A DNA stretch of 64,000 nucleotides from Bacillus_BU sp051233475 (GCF_051233475.1 NZ_JBKFGH010000004.1:1-64000); one strand, 5' to 3'; shown: positions 51,046-60,700, counted from the first letter of the stretch. The notes: generated by a model not told the origin, from the sequence alone. Numbers and translations: made by a program.

Positions 51046-51508
51046 TCGTATTTTCATTAAACCATGCTCGAAAAACTTCTGGTTCATTGTACCCAACAAT
51101 TCTGGCTACTTCTTTTCCGTTTTTGTATTGAACAAGCGTTGGTGTCGATTCAATTTGATAATCATCCCAGCCTTGTTCAAATTCAAGCAGATTGTATTGG
51201 AGCATATCAATGTCCATTTCCTTTGCTAATGGAGCAAGCTCTGGTGTTGTTCGTTGGCAATGCGTACAGGCCGGACTGTAAAAATAAACGGTAACATCTT
51301 CCTTATTGTCCAGCTTTTCTTGTAGTTCTTCAGGTAAAATTAGATTTTGATAATTAGGATCGTCAAGCTGTGCGATCGTCTGTGCATCTAAAGTTTCTTT
51401 ATTATATGGATTATCTTCAGACTTTTCTTTGTTCTTTGCATTGGTCAGGAAGGAAATGGCTCCAAATAAAACGATGATCACAGCTAGAAAAATAATTACT
51501 TTCTTCAA
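51038..51508 (-). CDS. Membrane-anchored thioredoxin-like thiol-disulfide oxidoreductase
   Basis: 156 aa. N-terminal helix (residues ~4-22), a charged linker, then a thioredoxin fold with active site CTHC in YFYSPACTHCQRTTPEL and cis-Pro segment ESTPTLVQYKNGKEV. It acts outside the membrane. Seven bp after bdbC on the same strand, so it is probably the disulfide donor recharged by BdbC (a BdbA/BdbD-type role). Confidence 0.88.
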   Translation of the reverse strand: MKKVIIFLAVIIVLFGAISFLTNAKNKEKSEDNPYNKETLDAQTIAQLDDPNYQNLILPEELQEKLDNKEDVTVYFYSPACTHCQRTTPELAPLAKEMDIDMLQYNLLEFEQGWDDYQIESTPTLVQYKNGKEVARIVGYNEPEVFRAWFNENTKK

Positions 51509-51515
51509 ACTACTC

Positions 51516-51947
51516 TTACCCCCTTGTTTTTTTCCAAATAAGAAAACTGCATGAGAAAATTATCACAAATCCAACTAGTGCCAAAAATGGGATCGTCACG
51601 AACCCAAACCAATTAATATATTGACCAGTGCAAGGTATCCTGCCACAGCTTACGGCATGATCCGCCATGAACGGAATTTTTTGGAGAGAATAATGATACA
51701 AAGAAATACATGCACCGATTGCTGATAACATCATCGTATAAAAGGAAATCTTGTAATCCTTTCTAATGACAGCCGCTCCTAAAATAATCACCATCGGGTA
51801 CATAAGAATTCTTTGGTACCAGCAAAGTTCGCATGGTTCAAATTTTTGAATCTCTGAAAAAAAAAGACTGCCGAACATGGCGATAACAGAGGTTCCCCAA
51901 GCTATAAATAATAGCGATTCACTACTGTTTTTTTCTCCCTTTGTCAT
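51516..51947 (-). CDS. bdbC: Disulfide bond formation protein B family (BdbC)
   Basis: 143 aa with four helices. DsbB-family Cys pairs: FEPCELCWYQRI after the first helix pair and SCGRIPCTGQYINWFG in the second extracellular loop. It transfers electrons from its thioredoxin-like partner to quinone. The pair forms a two-gene operon. Confidence 0.92.
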   Translation of the reverse strand: MTKGEKNSSESLLFIAWGTSVIAMFGSLFFSEIQKFEPCELCWYQRILMYPMVIILGAAVIRKDYKISFYTMMLSAIGACISLYHYSLQKIPFMADHAVSCGRIPCTGQYINWFGFVTIPFLALVGFVIIFSCSFLIWKKTRG

Positions 51948-52217
51948 GTGAAATTTCTCCTGTCCATATACATTTTCACTAAATTATAGGTCCAATCGCT
52001 ATTAATTGTAAAATAACTTGTCTTGAATTCAAATATATTCATAGTGAAATAAGGGTTTAGTTTTTTAAATGAAATGGTTGTTTCATTACAGACGGGTTAC
52101 TATAATGAATACGTGCTGGCACTCGAGAATTGTCACAATTACTCGGAAGGAATTTAAAGGAGTCAGATGGTTTGTAGCGAACATTATACGTGTAATACAT
52201 AAATTGGAGGTCGTGTA

Positions 52218-53963
52218 ATGGAGTGGAAAGAGAAAGCGGAAAAGTGGTTGAATTTTAAGGAATTGGACCAAGAACTAAGAGGTCAACTTGAGAAAATCCA
52301 AAATGATGAAAAAACTCTAGAGGACGCTTTTTATAAAGACTTAGAATTCGGAACGGGTGGTATGAGAGGCGTGATAGGTGCCGGAACGAACCGAATTAAC
52401 TTATACACAGTCCGAAAAGCATCGGCAGGTTTGGCTGCATACATAGACTTACAAGGCAGTGAAGCAAAGAATCGTGGTGTTGTGATTGCTTACGATTCCC
52501 GGCATAAATCACCGGAATTTGCGATGGAAGCTGCTCGGACACTTGCGACACGCGGCATTAAGACGTATGTTTTTTCAGAACTAAGACCAACACCAGAGTT
52601 GTCCTTTGCAGTACGTTATCTAAATGCCTATGGTGGAATTGTCATTACGGCAAGCCACAATCCGCCCGAATATAATGGCTATAAAGTGTATGGTCCGGAT
52701 GGTGGACAACTTCCACCTGATAGCGCTGACCAAGTCATTGCAAAAGTAAATGAAATTGAAAATGAGCTAACCATTGAAGTTGCCGATGAACAAAGCTTGA
52801 AAGATAAAGGGCTAATCGTCATCATCAATGAAGAGGTGGACCAAGCCTATTTAGAAAAGTTGGTTACCATTTCTGAGAATCCAACCATTGCGGCTCAATC
52901 AGATGTAAAAATCGTCTTCACACCTCTTCATGGGACGGCCAATAAGCCTGCAAGAAATGCTTTGGCGGCAATGGGTTATAAGAATGTAACCATTGTAAAA
53001 GAACAGGAGCTGCCTGATCCGGAATTTTCTACAGTAGCCAGTCCAAACCCAGAAGAGCATGCTGCTTTTGCATTGGCGATAAAAGAAGGAGAAAAAATTG
53101 GGGCTGATCTTTTAATTGCTACGGACCCAGACGCTGACCGTCTTGGAATTGCCGTGAAAAATGATCAAGGCCAGTATATTGTCCTGACAGGTAATCAAAC
53201 GGGTGCCCTTTTTCTCGATTATATCCTTTCACAAAAACAAGAAAAAGGAACTCTTCCAGCTAATGGTATTGTTCTTAAAACGATTGTTACCTCTGAAATT
53301 GGTAAAACGATTGCGTCATCTTTTGGTCTTACCACTGTTGATGTTCTCACTGGATTTAAGTTCATTGCTGAAAAAATAAATGAGTATGAAACAACTGGTC
53401 AATATACATTCTTGTTTGGCTACGAGGAAAGCTACGGCTACTTAATCAGTGAATTTGCTCGTGATAAGGATGCGATTCAAGCTGTTTTATTAGCGGCTGA
53501 GGTTTGTGCGTATTATAAGCAAAAGGGAATGTCTTTATATGAGGCGTTACTATCTATATTTGATAAGTATGGCTATTATCGAGAAGGCCTTCGTTCGTTA
53601 ACATTAAAAGGAAAAGAAGGTACTGAACAAATTCAACAGACACTTGCTGCATTCCGTTCTAATCCATTACAAAGCCTAGGTAATCTAAACGTTGAAACAG
53701 CTGAAGATTATTTGCTTAGTATTAGAAAAAATGCCGATGGAAGTCAAGAAACGATTGACCTACCTAAATCAAATGTTATTAAATACCTTTTTGATGATGG
53801 ATCTTGGGTTTGTCTACGACCATCTGGTACCGAACCGAAAATAAAATTTTATTTTGGTATTAATGATACTTCTCTTGATGCAAGTGTAGAAAAGCTCAAA
53901 AAGGTTGAAGAAGATTTTATGGAGCTTGTTGAGAAGAAAATGAACGAGGTTGCAGTACAATAA
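52218..53963 (+). CDS. pgcA: Alpha-phosphoglucomutase
   Basis: 581 aa. Active-site serine loop TASHNPPEYNGYKVYGPDGGQ, metal-binding ATDPDADRLGIAV, sugar-binding GYEESYGYL and phosphate-binding RPSGTEPKIKFY. It interconverts glucose-1-P and glucose-6-P for UDP-glucose supply, teichoic acid glucosylation and glycolipids. The start ATG follows TTGGAGGTC. Terminator downstream. Confidence 0.95.
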   Translation: MEWKEKAEKWLNFKELDQELRGQLEKIQNDEKTLEDAFYKDLEFGTGGMRGVIGAGTNRINLYTVRKASAGLAAYIDLQGSEAKNRGVVIAYDSRHKSPEFAMEAARTLATRGIKTYVFSELRPTPELSFAVRYLNAYGGIVITASHNPPEYNGYKVYGPDGGQLPPDSADQVIAKVNEIENELTIEVADEQSLKDKGLIVIINEEVDQAYLEKLVTISENPTIAAQSDVKIVFTPLHGTANKPARNALAAMGYKNVTIVKEQELPDPEFSTVASPNPEEHAAFALAIKEGEKIGADLLIATDPDADRLGIAVKNDQGQYIVLTGNQTGALFLDYILSQKQEKGTLPANGIVLKTIVTSEIGKTIASSFGLTTVDVLTGFKFIAEKINEYETTGQYTFLFGYEESYGYLISEFARDKDAIQAVLLAAEVCAYYKQKGMSLYEALLSIFDKYGYYREGLRSLTLKGKEGTEQIQQTLAAFRSNPLQSLGNLNVETAEDYLLSIRKNADGSQETIDLPKSNVIKYLFDDGSWVCLRPSGTEPKIKFYFGINDTSLDASVEKLKKVEEDFMELVEKKMNEVAVQ

Positions 53964-53992
53964 ATTTAATTAGTGAGAAGTCATTTACATTT

Positions 53993-54024
53993 AACACGGC
54001 ACCCAGTGGGATGCCGTGTTTTTT
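53993..54024. terminator. Terminator of pgcA
   Basis: AACACGGCA / TGCCGTGTT stem with CCC/GGG inner pairs, followed by six T. Confidence 0.88.
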
Positions 54025-54037
54025 GGTGGAATTCAGG

Positions 54038-54292
54038 TTAATTTAAACTATAAACTTGAGTTTCTAAAACGTATTCAGCTGCTGTTTCATTGGCATGATC
54101 AATGTATCGAAGTAATGAGTGTAACTTTTTCTCTATAGAGGCATAGTCATGTTCAAAATGGTAAGCATGTAAGAAATGCTCTATTTTTTTCGACAAGAAC
54201 TGATCCTTTGTCCGCACCATTAATATTAATAAGTTATCCCATTGTGATCGGTGGGTATAATATAACGCACGGTCATAATCCACTTTATTCAA
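54038..54292 (-). CDS. yhdB: YhdB family protein
   Basis: 84 aa, soluble, helical; DYDRALYYTHRSQWDNLLILM at the N terminus resembles B. subtilis YhdB (from memory), which also lies close to spoVR/yhd genes. Function unknown. RBS GGAGAAAAAG precedes the start. Confidence 0.7.
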   Translation of the reverse strand: MNKVDYDRALYYTHRSQWDNLLILMVRTKDQFLSKKIEHFLHAYHFEHDYASIEKKLHSLLRYIDHANETAAEYVLETQVYSLN

Positions 54293-54441
54293 CTTTTTCT
54301 CCTCCTTATCAGGAGTTAATTATAGTGTGTGAAATTTCGCTCCAGAATTCTCACTGTAAATGTTGGAGTAGTTGGGACAATTGGTATATACCCGAATAAA
54401 ATAAAAGCTTCGTGGAAATTTAACATAAAAAGGGGTAGCAG

Positions 54442-55446
54442 ATGAGAAAAAGAATCACATTATCGTTATTGGGCTGGATGTTGTTAATAAATCCGATTGG
54501 TTGTTTTGCACAAGTGGTAAATCCTCATCAAGTTTATACTTATGAGCAAATGGAAGAAGATTTGCAATTATTGAAACAAATTTATCCAAATGAGTTATCA
54601 ATAAAAACGATTGGGCAGAGTCATTTTGGGCGAGAGATATGGGCAGTAAAACTGGGAAAAGGGGAAAAAAATATTCTGCTAATTGGTTCTCACCATGGTC
54701 GAGAATGGTTAACCTCTACCCTGTTAATGGCTATGCTTGAGCAATATGTTCACAGCTATCGGGAATCTTCAGAATATGGCCCGTTTTCAATAAAAGTTCT
54801 AGATAATGTATCGATTTGGTTTGTTCCAATGTTAAACCCTGATGGGGTTACCATACAGCAAAGTGGATTGGCTGCAGCACCTGTAGGAATGGAAGATGAG
54901 TTATTTGAAATGAACGGTTACTCGCTTGATTTTTCAAAGTGGAAAGCAAATGGGGTGGGCATTGATCTAAATCGGCAGTACCCGGCAGGCTGGAATAAAC
55001 TTAATAAAATCCCAATTCCTTGGTACCAATTTAATAAAGGAGAAAAACCAATTCAAGCGAACGAGGTTAAGGCACTTACCACATTTACTGAACAACTTAA
55101 ACCTTCTATTGCCATTTCCTATCACACATCAGGCAGGGAAATATTTTGGAAATATAAAAATGGAGTTCATAAAAAGCGCGATAAGCTATTAGCGAAAAAA
55201 GTATCCTTACTTACCGGCTATTCTCTAAGTACCCCGTTGAAAAATGCAGTCGGGGGTGGCTTTACCGATTGGTTTATTACTACCTATCATCAGCCGGGAA
55301 TGACGATTGAGATTAGTCCGTTGGTCGAAGAAACCAATCCGCCTGTTTCTGTTTTTTCTGAAGAATGGAAGCGGAATGAATTAGTTGGAATACTACTGGC
55401 AGCGGAAGCTCAAAAAATGGAGATAACACCAGTAAATAATCATTAG
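54442..55446 (+). CDS. Secreted M14 family zinc carboxypeptidase
   Basis: 334 aa. Signal peptide (residues 1-~24, ending near CFAQ). The M14 zinc ligands are in IGSHHGREWL (His and Glu) and SIAISYHTSG (His); substrate-binding NPDGV, DLNRQYP, and catalytic Glu in MTIEISPLVEE. Likely cleaves gamma-D-Glu-diaminopimelate peptides of the cell wall, as Bacillus endopeptidase I-like enzymes do; the specificity is inferred. Confidence 0.9.
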   Translation: MRKRITLSLLGWMLLINPIGCFAQVVNPHQVYTYEQMEEDLQLLKQIYPNELSIKTIGQSHFGREIWAVKLGKGEKNILLIGSHHGREWLTSTLLMAMLEQYVHSYRESSEYGPFSIKVLDNVSIWFVPMLNPDGVTIQQSGLAAAPVGMEDELFEMNGYSLDFSKWKANGVGIDLNRQYPAGWNKLNKIPIPWYQFNKGEKPIQANEVKALTTFTEQLKPSIAISYHTSGREIFWKYKNGVHKKRDKLLAKKVSLLTGYSLSTPLKNAVGGGFTDWFITTYHQPGMTIEISPLVEETNPPVSVFSEEWKRNELVGILLAAEAQKMEITPVNNH

Positions 55447-55501
55447 CGATCTAAAAACAGCTGGATACATTATTTTTCGAAAGAATCATTCTAAAAGGAT
55501 T

Positions 55502-55530
55502 TCATCTTTCCAAACTCTCGTTCATACATT
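55502..55530 (+). promoter_or_regulatory. Putative SigE promoter of spoVR
   Basis: TCATCTT (55502-55508) matches 6/7 of KMATATT and CATACATT (55523-55530) matches all of CATACAHT, with a 14-nt spacer. Start lies 30 nt downstream. spoVR is SigE-dependent in B. subtilis. Confidence 0.7.
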
Positions 55531-55560
55531 GTGATAAGGACGAAGAAGGGGGAGAGATAT

Positions 55561-56976
55561 TTGAACGAGACGGATCGCAAGGCATTAGAGAATGCGATAG
55601 GAGAAATAACCGAAATCGCTAAAGGTTTTGGTCTGGACTATTACCCGATGCGCTATGAAATTTGCCCTTCAGATATTATTTATACTTTTGGTGCATACGG
55701 GATGCCAACTAGATTTTCGCATTGGAGCTTTGGAAAACAATTTTATAAAATGAAGCTTCATTATGATTTTGGATTATCAAAAATTTATGAACTGGTAATC
55801 AATTCGGATCCATGTTATGCGTTCTTACTCGATTCCAATTCCTTAATTCAAAACAAATTGATTGTGGCACACGTTCTTGCCCATTGTGATTTTTTCAAAA
55901 ATAATATTCGCTTTCAAAATACAAAACGGGACATGGTTGAAAGTATGGCAGCAACTGCGGATCGAATCCGTAAATATGAGATTCAATATGGAAAGTTAGA
56001 AGTAGAAACATTTCTTGATGCGGTTTTGGCGATCGAAGAACATATTGATCCATCGCTAATGAGGCCGAAGCTTGCGTGGTCATTAAATGAGGATACCAAT
56101 GAGGATAATGCTAAACCTCAGGTTAGTCCATATGATGATTTGTGGAATTTGGATAAAAGTGGGCTAAAAAATGAAGAAACTCCAAAAAAGAATCGGAAAT
56201 TCCCACCAAAGCCAGAAAAGGATTTGCTGTTGTTTATTGAAAGCTACAGCAGAGAGTTAACGGATTGGCAACGTGACATTCTAACAATGATGCGCGAGGA
56301 AATGCTCTACTTCTGGCCGCAGCTTGAAACGAAAATTATGAATGAGGGCTGGGCTTCCTACTGGCATCAACGAATTCTTAGGGAAATGGATCTAACTCCT
56401 GGTGAGGCGATTGAATTTGCCAAGCTGAATGCCGGAGTTGTACAGCCTTCGCGTACTGGGATTAATCCATATTATTTGGGTTTGAAGATCCTCGAGGATA
56501 TAGAGGAACGGTACAATAACCCTGATGAAGAAATGATGAGACGTGGGGTGAAACCTGGATCAGGAAGGGAAAAATTGTTTGAAGTGAGGGAAATTGAGTC
56601 TGATATTTCTTTTCTTCGCAATTATTTAACGAAGGATCTTGTTACAAGGGAAGATATGTATTTATTCCAGAAGCAGGGCAAGGATTATAAAATTGTTGAT
56701 AAACAATGGGAAAATGTTCGTGATCAGCTTGTGAATATGCGGGTGAATGGTGGATTCCCATATATTACGGTTAATGATGGGGATTACTTAAGAAACGGCG
56801 AGCTTTACTTAAAGCATTGGTTTGAAGATATTGAACTGGATGTAAAATACTTGGAAAAGGTATTGCCATACATTCAACAGTTATGGGGAAGGCCGGTTCA
56901 TATGGAAACGATGATTGAGGGAAGAGTGATGCTTTATTCCTATGATGGGAAAGGAATTCACCGGAAGTATTTATAA
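55561..56976 (+). CDS. spoVR: SpoVR family stage V sporulation protein
   Basis: 471 aa from TTG 55561, which has GGGGGAGAG at correct spacing; the in-frame GTG 55531 lies in the promoter region. Family hallmarks: YPMRYEICPSDIIYTFGAYGMPTRFSHWSFGK, ETKIMNEGWASYWHQRI and PYITVNDGDY. Needed for normal spore cortex; the E. coli relative YcgB is linked with YeaG/YeaH. So it functionally belongs with prkA and yhbH elsewhere in this window. Confidence 0.95.
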   Translation: MNETDRKALENAIGEITEIAKGFGLDYYPMRYEICPSDIIYTFGAYGMPTRFSHWSFGKQFYKMKLHYDFGLSKIYELVINSDPCYAFLLDSNSLIQNKLIVAHVLAHCDFFKNNIRFQNTKRDMVESMAATADRIRKYEIQYGKLEVETFLDAVLAIEEHIDPSLMRPKLAWSLNEDTNEDNAKPQVSPYDDLWNLDKSGLKNEETPKKNRKFPPKPEKDLLLFIESYSRELTDWQRDILTMMREEMLYFWPQLETKIMNEGWASYWHQRILREMDLTPGEAIEFAKLNAGVVQPSRTGINPYYLGLKILEDIEERYNNPDEEMMRRGVKPGSGREKLFEVREIESDISFLRNYLTKDLVTREDMYLFQKQGKDYKIVDKQWENVRDQLVNMRVNGGFPYITVNDGDYLRNGELYLKHWFEDIELDVKYLEKVLPYIQQLWGRPVHMETMIEGRVMLYSYDGKGIHRKYL

Positions 56977-57032
56977 GGCTCAGAATTCGATATAAAATTA
57001 CGCGTTAGGACGAGTGAGACAAAGCGTAAAGC

Positions 57033-57064
57033 AAAGTGACCCAAATATAGAAGGGTCACTTTTT
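57033..57064. terminator. Terminator after spoVR
   Basis: AAAGTGACCC / GGGTCACTTTT stem with a 10-nt loop followed by T residues. Confidence 0.85.
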
Positions 57065-57124
57065 GTGTTGTTTGCAAAAATCAGTAAATAAAAAAGATAA
57101 TCGGCGAAAAGAAATAAGATATAA

Positions 57125-57173
57125 TTGACAATCAAACGTTTCTTTGAATATCATATACTCAAATGAGTATTTG
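57125..57173 (+). promoter_or_regulatory. cad promoter and CadC operator
   Basis: TTGACA (57125-57130) and TATCAT (57149-57154) are 18 nt apart. TACTCAAATGAGTA (57156-57169) and CAAATGAGTATTTG (57160-57173) are overlapping inverted repeats. The stretch closely parallels the known staphylococcal cad operator, with its CTCAAAT...ATTTGAAT core (recollection). CadC bound here would block transcription until Cd(II), Pb(II) or Zn(II) binds. Confidence 0.75.
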
Positions 57174-57195
57174 AATAAGTAATGGGGTGGAATCA

Positions 57196-57564
57196 TTGCG
57201 AGAACATGATATTTGTGAAATAACATGTGTTGATGAAGAGAAAGTAAACCGTGTTCGTACTGCATTAAGTGAGCAAAATACCCCTGCGGTGGCTAAAATT
57301 TTCAAAGCCCTTTCCGATGAAACAAGAATAAAAATTGCTGCTGCATTGTCTAGTGAAGATGAACTTTGTGTGTGTGATGTGGCAAATATAATTGGTTCAT
57401 CGGTTGCGACTGCTTCACATCACCTGCGTCTGCTACGAGACTTAGGGATTGCAAAATATCGTAAAAAAGGGAAATTGGTCTTCTATTCCATAGATGATGA
57501 CCATGTCAAGCAATTGATTCATTTAGCATTTGCACATCAACAGGAGGTGGCGGATCGTGGCTGA
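57196..57564 (+). CDS. cadC: ArsR/SmtB family metal-responsive repressor CadC
   Basis: 122 aa from TTG 57196, preceded by GGGGTGG; GTG 57187 lies within that RBS. This start puts Cys at positions 7, 11, 58 and 60 (DICEITC and ELCVCDV), exactly the numbering of the staphylococcal CadC metal site, which supports it strongly. The wHTH recognition helix is GSSVATASHHLRLLRDLG. CadC represses the cad operon and releases DNA on binding Cd/Pb/Zn. Its stop overlaps the cadA GTG start by 8 nt. Confidence 0.95.
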   Translation: MREHDICEITCVDEEKVNRVRTALSEQNTPAVAKIFKALSDETRIKIAAALSSEDELCVCDVANIIGSSVATASHHLRLLRDLGIAKYRKKGKLVFYSIDDDHVKQLIHLAFAHQQEVADRG

Positions 57565-59695
57565 TACTGTGGAGCAACAATCACCAAAAACTGTCTATCG
57601 CGTTCAAGGTTTTTCTTGAGCAAGCTGTGCTGCAAAGTTCGAAAAGAACGTTAAACACCTGGATGGTGTTTCTGATGCAAGTGTAAATTTTGCCGCTGCC
57701 AAGCTTACAGTGTATGGACATACTTCGCTTGAAGAACTTGAGAAAGCTGGCGCTTTTGAGAATTTAAAAATCATGCCTGAAAAACAGGTTCACATCGAGC
57801 AAAAGAAAGAACCTTTTTTTAAAGTTTATTCTAAAATAATTGCTTCGCTCCTGTTCATCATGATTGGGTATACTTCGCAAATGATTAGTGGCGAGGATAG
57901 CACTCAAACGATCTTATCTTTTTTGATTGCGATAGTCATTGGTGGTTACTCCTTATTTAAATCAGGACTTCAAAACTTGTTCCGCTTTGAATTTGATATG
58001 CGTACCTTGATGACCATAGCTATAATTGGTGCAGCATTCATCGGTGAGTGGAGTGAAGGGGCCGTTGTCGTCATCTTGTTTGCGATCAGTGAGGCGTTGG
58101 AACGATATTCGATGGACAAAGCCCGGGCTTCAATCCGCTCTTTAATGGATATTGCTCCAAAGGAAGCTTCTATACGCCGAGATGGCGTGGAAATGCTAAT
58201 AGGCGTTGAGGATATTGAGATTGGCGATATTATGATTATTAGGCCTGGTCAGAAAATCGCAATGGATGGAGTGGTTGTCAAAGGAATTTCTACGGTTAAT
58301 CAGGCGACCATTACCGGTGAATCTGTTCCGGTATCTAAAACAATCGCTGATGAAGTATTTGCTGGAACGCTGAATGAAGAAGGAATCCTCGAAGTCGAGG
58401 TCACGAAGCATGTTGACGACACGACCATTGCTAAAATCATTCATTTAGTAGAGGAAGCACAGGCAAAACGTGCTCCATCTCAAGCATTTGTTGATCTATT
58501 TGCAAAATATTACACTCCGGTGATTATCTTGGTGGCATTAGCAGTTGCTGTACTTCCACCATTATTGACTGAGGCTGATTGGGTGAAATCGATTTATCAA
58601 GGATTATCTGTATTAGTGGTGGGCTGTCCTTGTGCACTCGTGATATCAACCCCAGTATCGATTGTAACGGCAATCGGCAACGCAGCCAGGAACGGAGTTT
58701 TGATAAAGGGCGGTATCTTCTTAGAGGAAACTGGGGCACTGAAAGCAATTGCTTTTGATAAGACTGGAACGTTGACAAAAGGAGTTCCTGTGGTCACTGA
58801 TTTTAAAGGGTATACTGATATGGATGAGCGCACATTGTTTTCTCTTCTGGCTACTCTAGAATACCAGTCCCATCACCCTCTCGCTTCGGCAATTGTAACA
58901 AAAGCCGAACAACAGGAAATTGAGTTTAAGAATATTCAGGTTGATGAGTTTGTTTCTTTAACAGGAAAAGGAATTAAGGGAATGATTGAAGGTATTACCT
59001 ATTATGTAGGCAGTCCAAAACTATTTGAAGAATTATATGAAAAAGCTATTTCAGAGAATATAAAGGCTGAAATTGAAACGTTCCAAAACCAGGGGAAAAC
59101 CGTCATGGTCATTGGAGATGCTTCACACATACTAGGAATTGTAGCTGTTGCGGATGAGGTACGAGAAAGCAGCCGCGAAATCATTCAGAAATTACACTCA
59201 CTTGGGATTAAGAAAACGATTATGCTTACCGGTGACAACAGGGCAACGGGAAAGGCGATTGGCGAAGCGGTCGGCGTAATGGATGTAGCAGCAGAACTAC
59301 TCCCTCAGGATAAGTTAGTTTATATAAATAAGCTTAGAGCAGATTACGGAAAGGTAGCAATGGTTGGTGATGGAGTGAACGATGCACCGGCGTTAGCTGC
59401 CGCATCAGTCGGTGTAGCAATGGGGGGAGCGGGCACAGACACCGCGTTAGAAACAGCTGATATTGCTCTAATGGGCGATGATTTGCACAAACTCCCGTTT
59501 ACCGTTAAGCTTAGCCGAAAAGCGTTAATGATTATTAAGCAGAACATAACTTTTTCCTTGGGAATCAAGCTCCTTGCCCTCCTATTAGTCATTCCCGGAT
59601 GGCTGACGCTTTGGATTGCGATTATTGCTGACATGGGAGCAACACTGATTGTCACGTTAAATGGTCTACGTCTTCTAAGCGTAAAAGATGAATAA
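57557..59695 (+). CDS. cadA: CadA heavy-metal P1B-ATPase with in-frame TGA at the first Cys of the HMA CxxC motif
   Basis: GTG 57557 has AGGAGGTGG 9 nt upstream and starts a 712-codon frame interrupted only by TGA at 57617-57619 (codon 21). Around it the frame reads GFS-stop-ASCAAKFEKNVK, where CadA has GFxCxxCAAKFE, so the stop replaces the first metal-binding Cys. Beyond are about eight helices, TGES (phosphatase), CPC (metal site, VVGCPCALVIS), DKTGTLT phosphorylation site and GDGVNDAPAL. It exports Cd/Zn/Pb. Options are a nonsense mutation (TGT or TGC to TGA), a sequencing error, or selenocysteine. A GTG at 57710 could restart without the HMA domain but lacks an RBS. Confidence 0.85.
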
Positions 59696-59700
59696 ACTGT

Positions 59701-59727
59701 GGGCTTCCCGCTAACAATGGGAAGCCT
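59701..59727 (+). terminator. Hairpin after cadA
   Basis: GGGCTTCCC / GGGAAGCCT stem with a 9-nt loop; the following GATTACTTTTAATTTTT is moderately T-rich. Confidence 0.6.
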
Positions 59728-59744
59728 GATTACTTTTAATTTTT

Positions 59745-59929
59745 GGCTGTGTTAAAGAACAATGTTGATTTTCAGCACTCTGTTGATTGGAGAGGAAGGT
59801 GCGAGACTCCTGCGGGAGAAGGTGTCACGGGAGACCCCACAGGCGCTATGCGCCGAGGAGGCTCCAGGACTCCCCCTAAGGTGCGGGAGCACCTGGAACG
59901 GAAATCAACAGCCAAATGTAATAAAGCCT
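59745..59929 (-). repeat. ~180-bp palindromic intergenic repeat, copy 4
   Basis: Inverted relative to copies 2 and 3: starts TGTTAAAGAACAATGTTGAT and ends CAACAGCCAAATGTAATAAA. It includes GGAGACCCCACAGGCGC and GGCTCCAGGACTCCCCC. It fills most of the 326-bp gene-free gap between cadA and the DedA gene. Confidence 0.88.
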
Positions 59930-60021
59930 TAATTTTTCATTCTTAAGTTGCAGTTACGTTATTCGAGTTGTAAACTGAACATATTGGAATTTAATCATAA
60001 AGAAAAATAACAGGTGATGGA

Positions 60022-60636
60022 ATGAAAGACTTTGTTTTAGCTATTTTAATGGCATTAACAGATTTAGGTTATCTTGGGATAGCCATTGGCTTAATGATTG
60101 AGGTCATACCAAGTGAAATCGTACTAGGGTATGGCGGGTATATGATTTCATTAGGGAAGATATCCTGGTTTGGGGCTGTAATAGCAGGTACGATTGGTGG
60201 TACCTTAGCACAATTATTTCTTTATTGGCTAGGCTATTACGGTGGGAGACCGTTTCTTGAAAAATACGGCAAGTATATTTTGATTAAAAAAAAGCAAATC
60301 GATTTATCTGAACAATGGTTTGAGAAATATGGAACAGGAGTCATATTTTCAGCCCGGTTCATTCCGGTTGTTCGCCATGCTATCTCTATTCCTGCAGGTA
60401 TTGCTAAGATGTCACCTGTTAAATTTACCGTATATACAGTGGCCGCAATTATTCCTTGGACAATTCTATTTTTATATCTTGGGACTGTTTTGGGAGAAAA
60501 CTGGGCGGATATTAAAGAATTTGCTCAACCGTATATTATGCCAGCGATCGTGGCAGCTTTATTACTAGGGGTTGTTTATTACTTTATAAAGAGAAGGGGT
60601 TCAGTAAATCCCGATACAATTAATGAAAATTCCTAA
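60022..60636 (+). CDS. DedA family membrane protein
   Basis: 204 aa with about five hydrophobic segments. Conserved DedA features: EVIPSEIVLGYGGYMIS (membrane-embedded acidic residues), FEKYGTGVIFSARFIPVVRHAISIPAGIAKMS and TVYTVAAIIPWT. DedA proteins act as lipid (undecaprenyl-phosphate or phospholipid) flippases and affect membrane energetics. RBS AACAGGTGATGGA precedes the ATG. Monocistronic. Confidence 0.92.
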   Translation: MKDFVLAILMALTDLGYLGIAIGLMIEVIPSEIVLGYGGYMISLGKISWFGAVIAGTIGGTLAQLFLYWLGYYGGRPFLEKYGKYILIKKKQIDLSEQWFEKYGTGVIFSARFIPVVRHAISIPAGIAKMSPVKFTVYTVAAIIPWTILFLYLGTVLGENWADIKEFAQPYIMPAIVAALLLGVVYYFIKRRGSVNPDTINENS

Positions 60637-60657
60637 AGCTTTTTTCTACAGATAAAA

Positions 60658-60685
60658 AGAGGCAGATTCGAATGAATCTGCCTCT
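60658..60685. terminator. Bidirectional terminator
   Basis: Perfect 12-bp stem AGAGGCAGATTC / GAATCTGCCTCT with loop GAAT, between DedA and the convergent HATPase gene. Confidence 0.9.
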
Positions 60686-60700
60686 TCTATCGTTTCTCGA

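Noticed and set aside
57653..57671. AAACACC-TGGAT-GGTGTTT hairpin as a definite SECIS element
   Set aside because: Its loop starts about 40 nt after the TGA, farther than typical bacterial SECIS loops, and the bases encode conserved CadA residues (KHLDGVSD), so it is not sufficient evidence.
57710..59695. cadA as a 661-aa gene starting at GTG 57710
   Set aside because: No RBS precedes it, and conserved HMA-domain coding continues upstream in the same frame to a well-supported GTG at 57557, interrupted only by the TGA.
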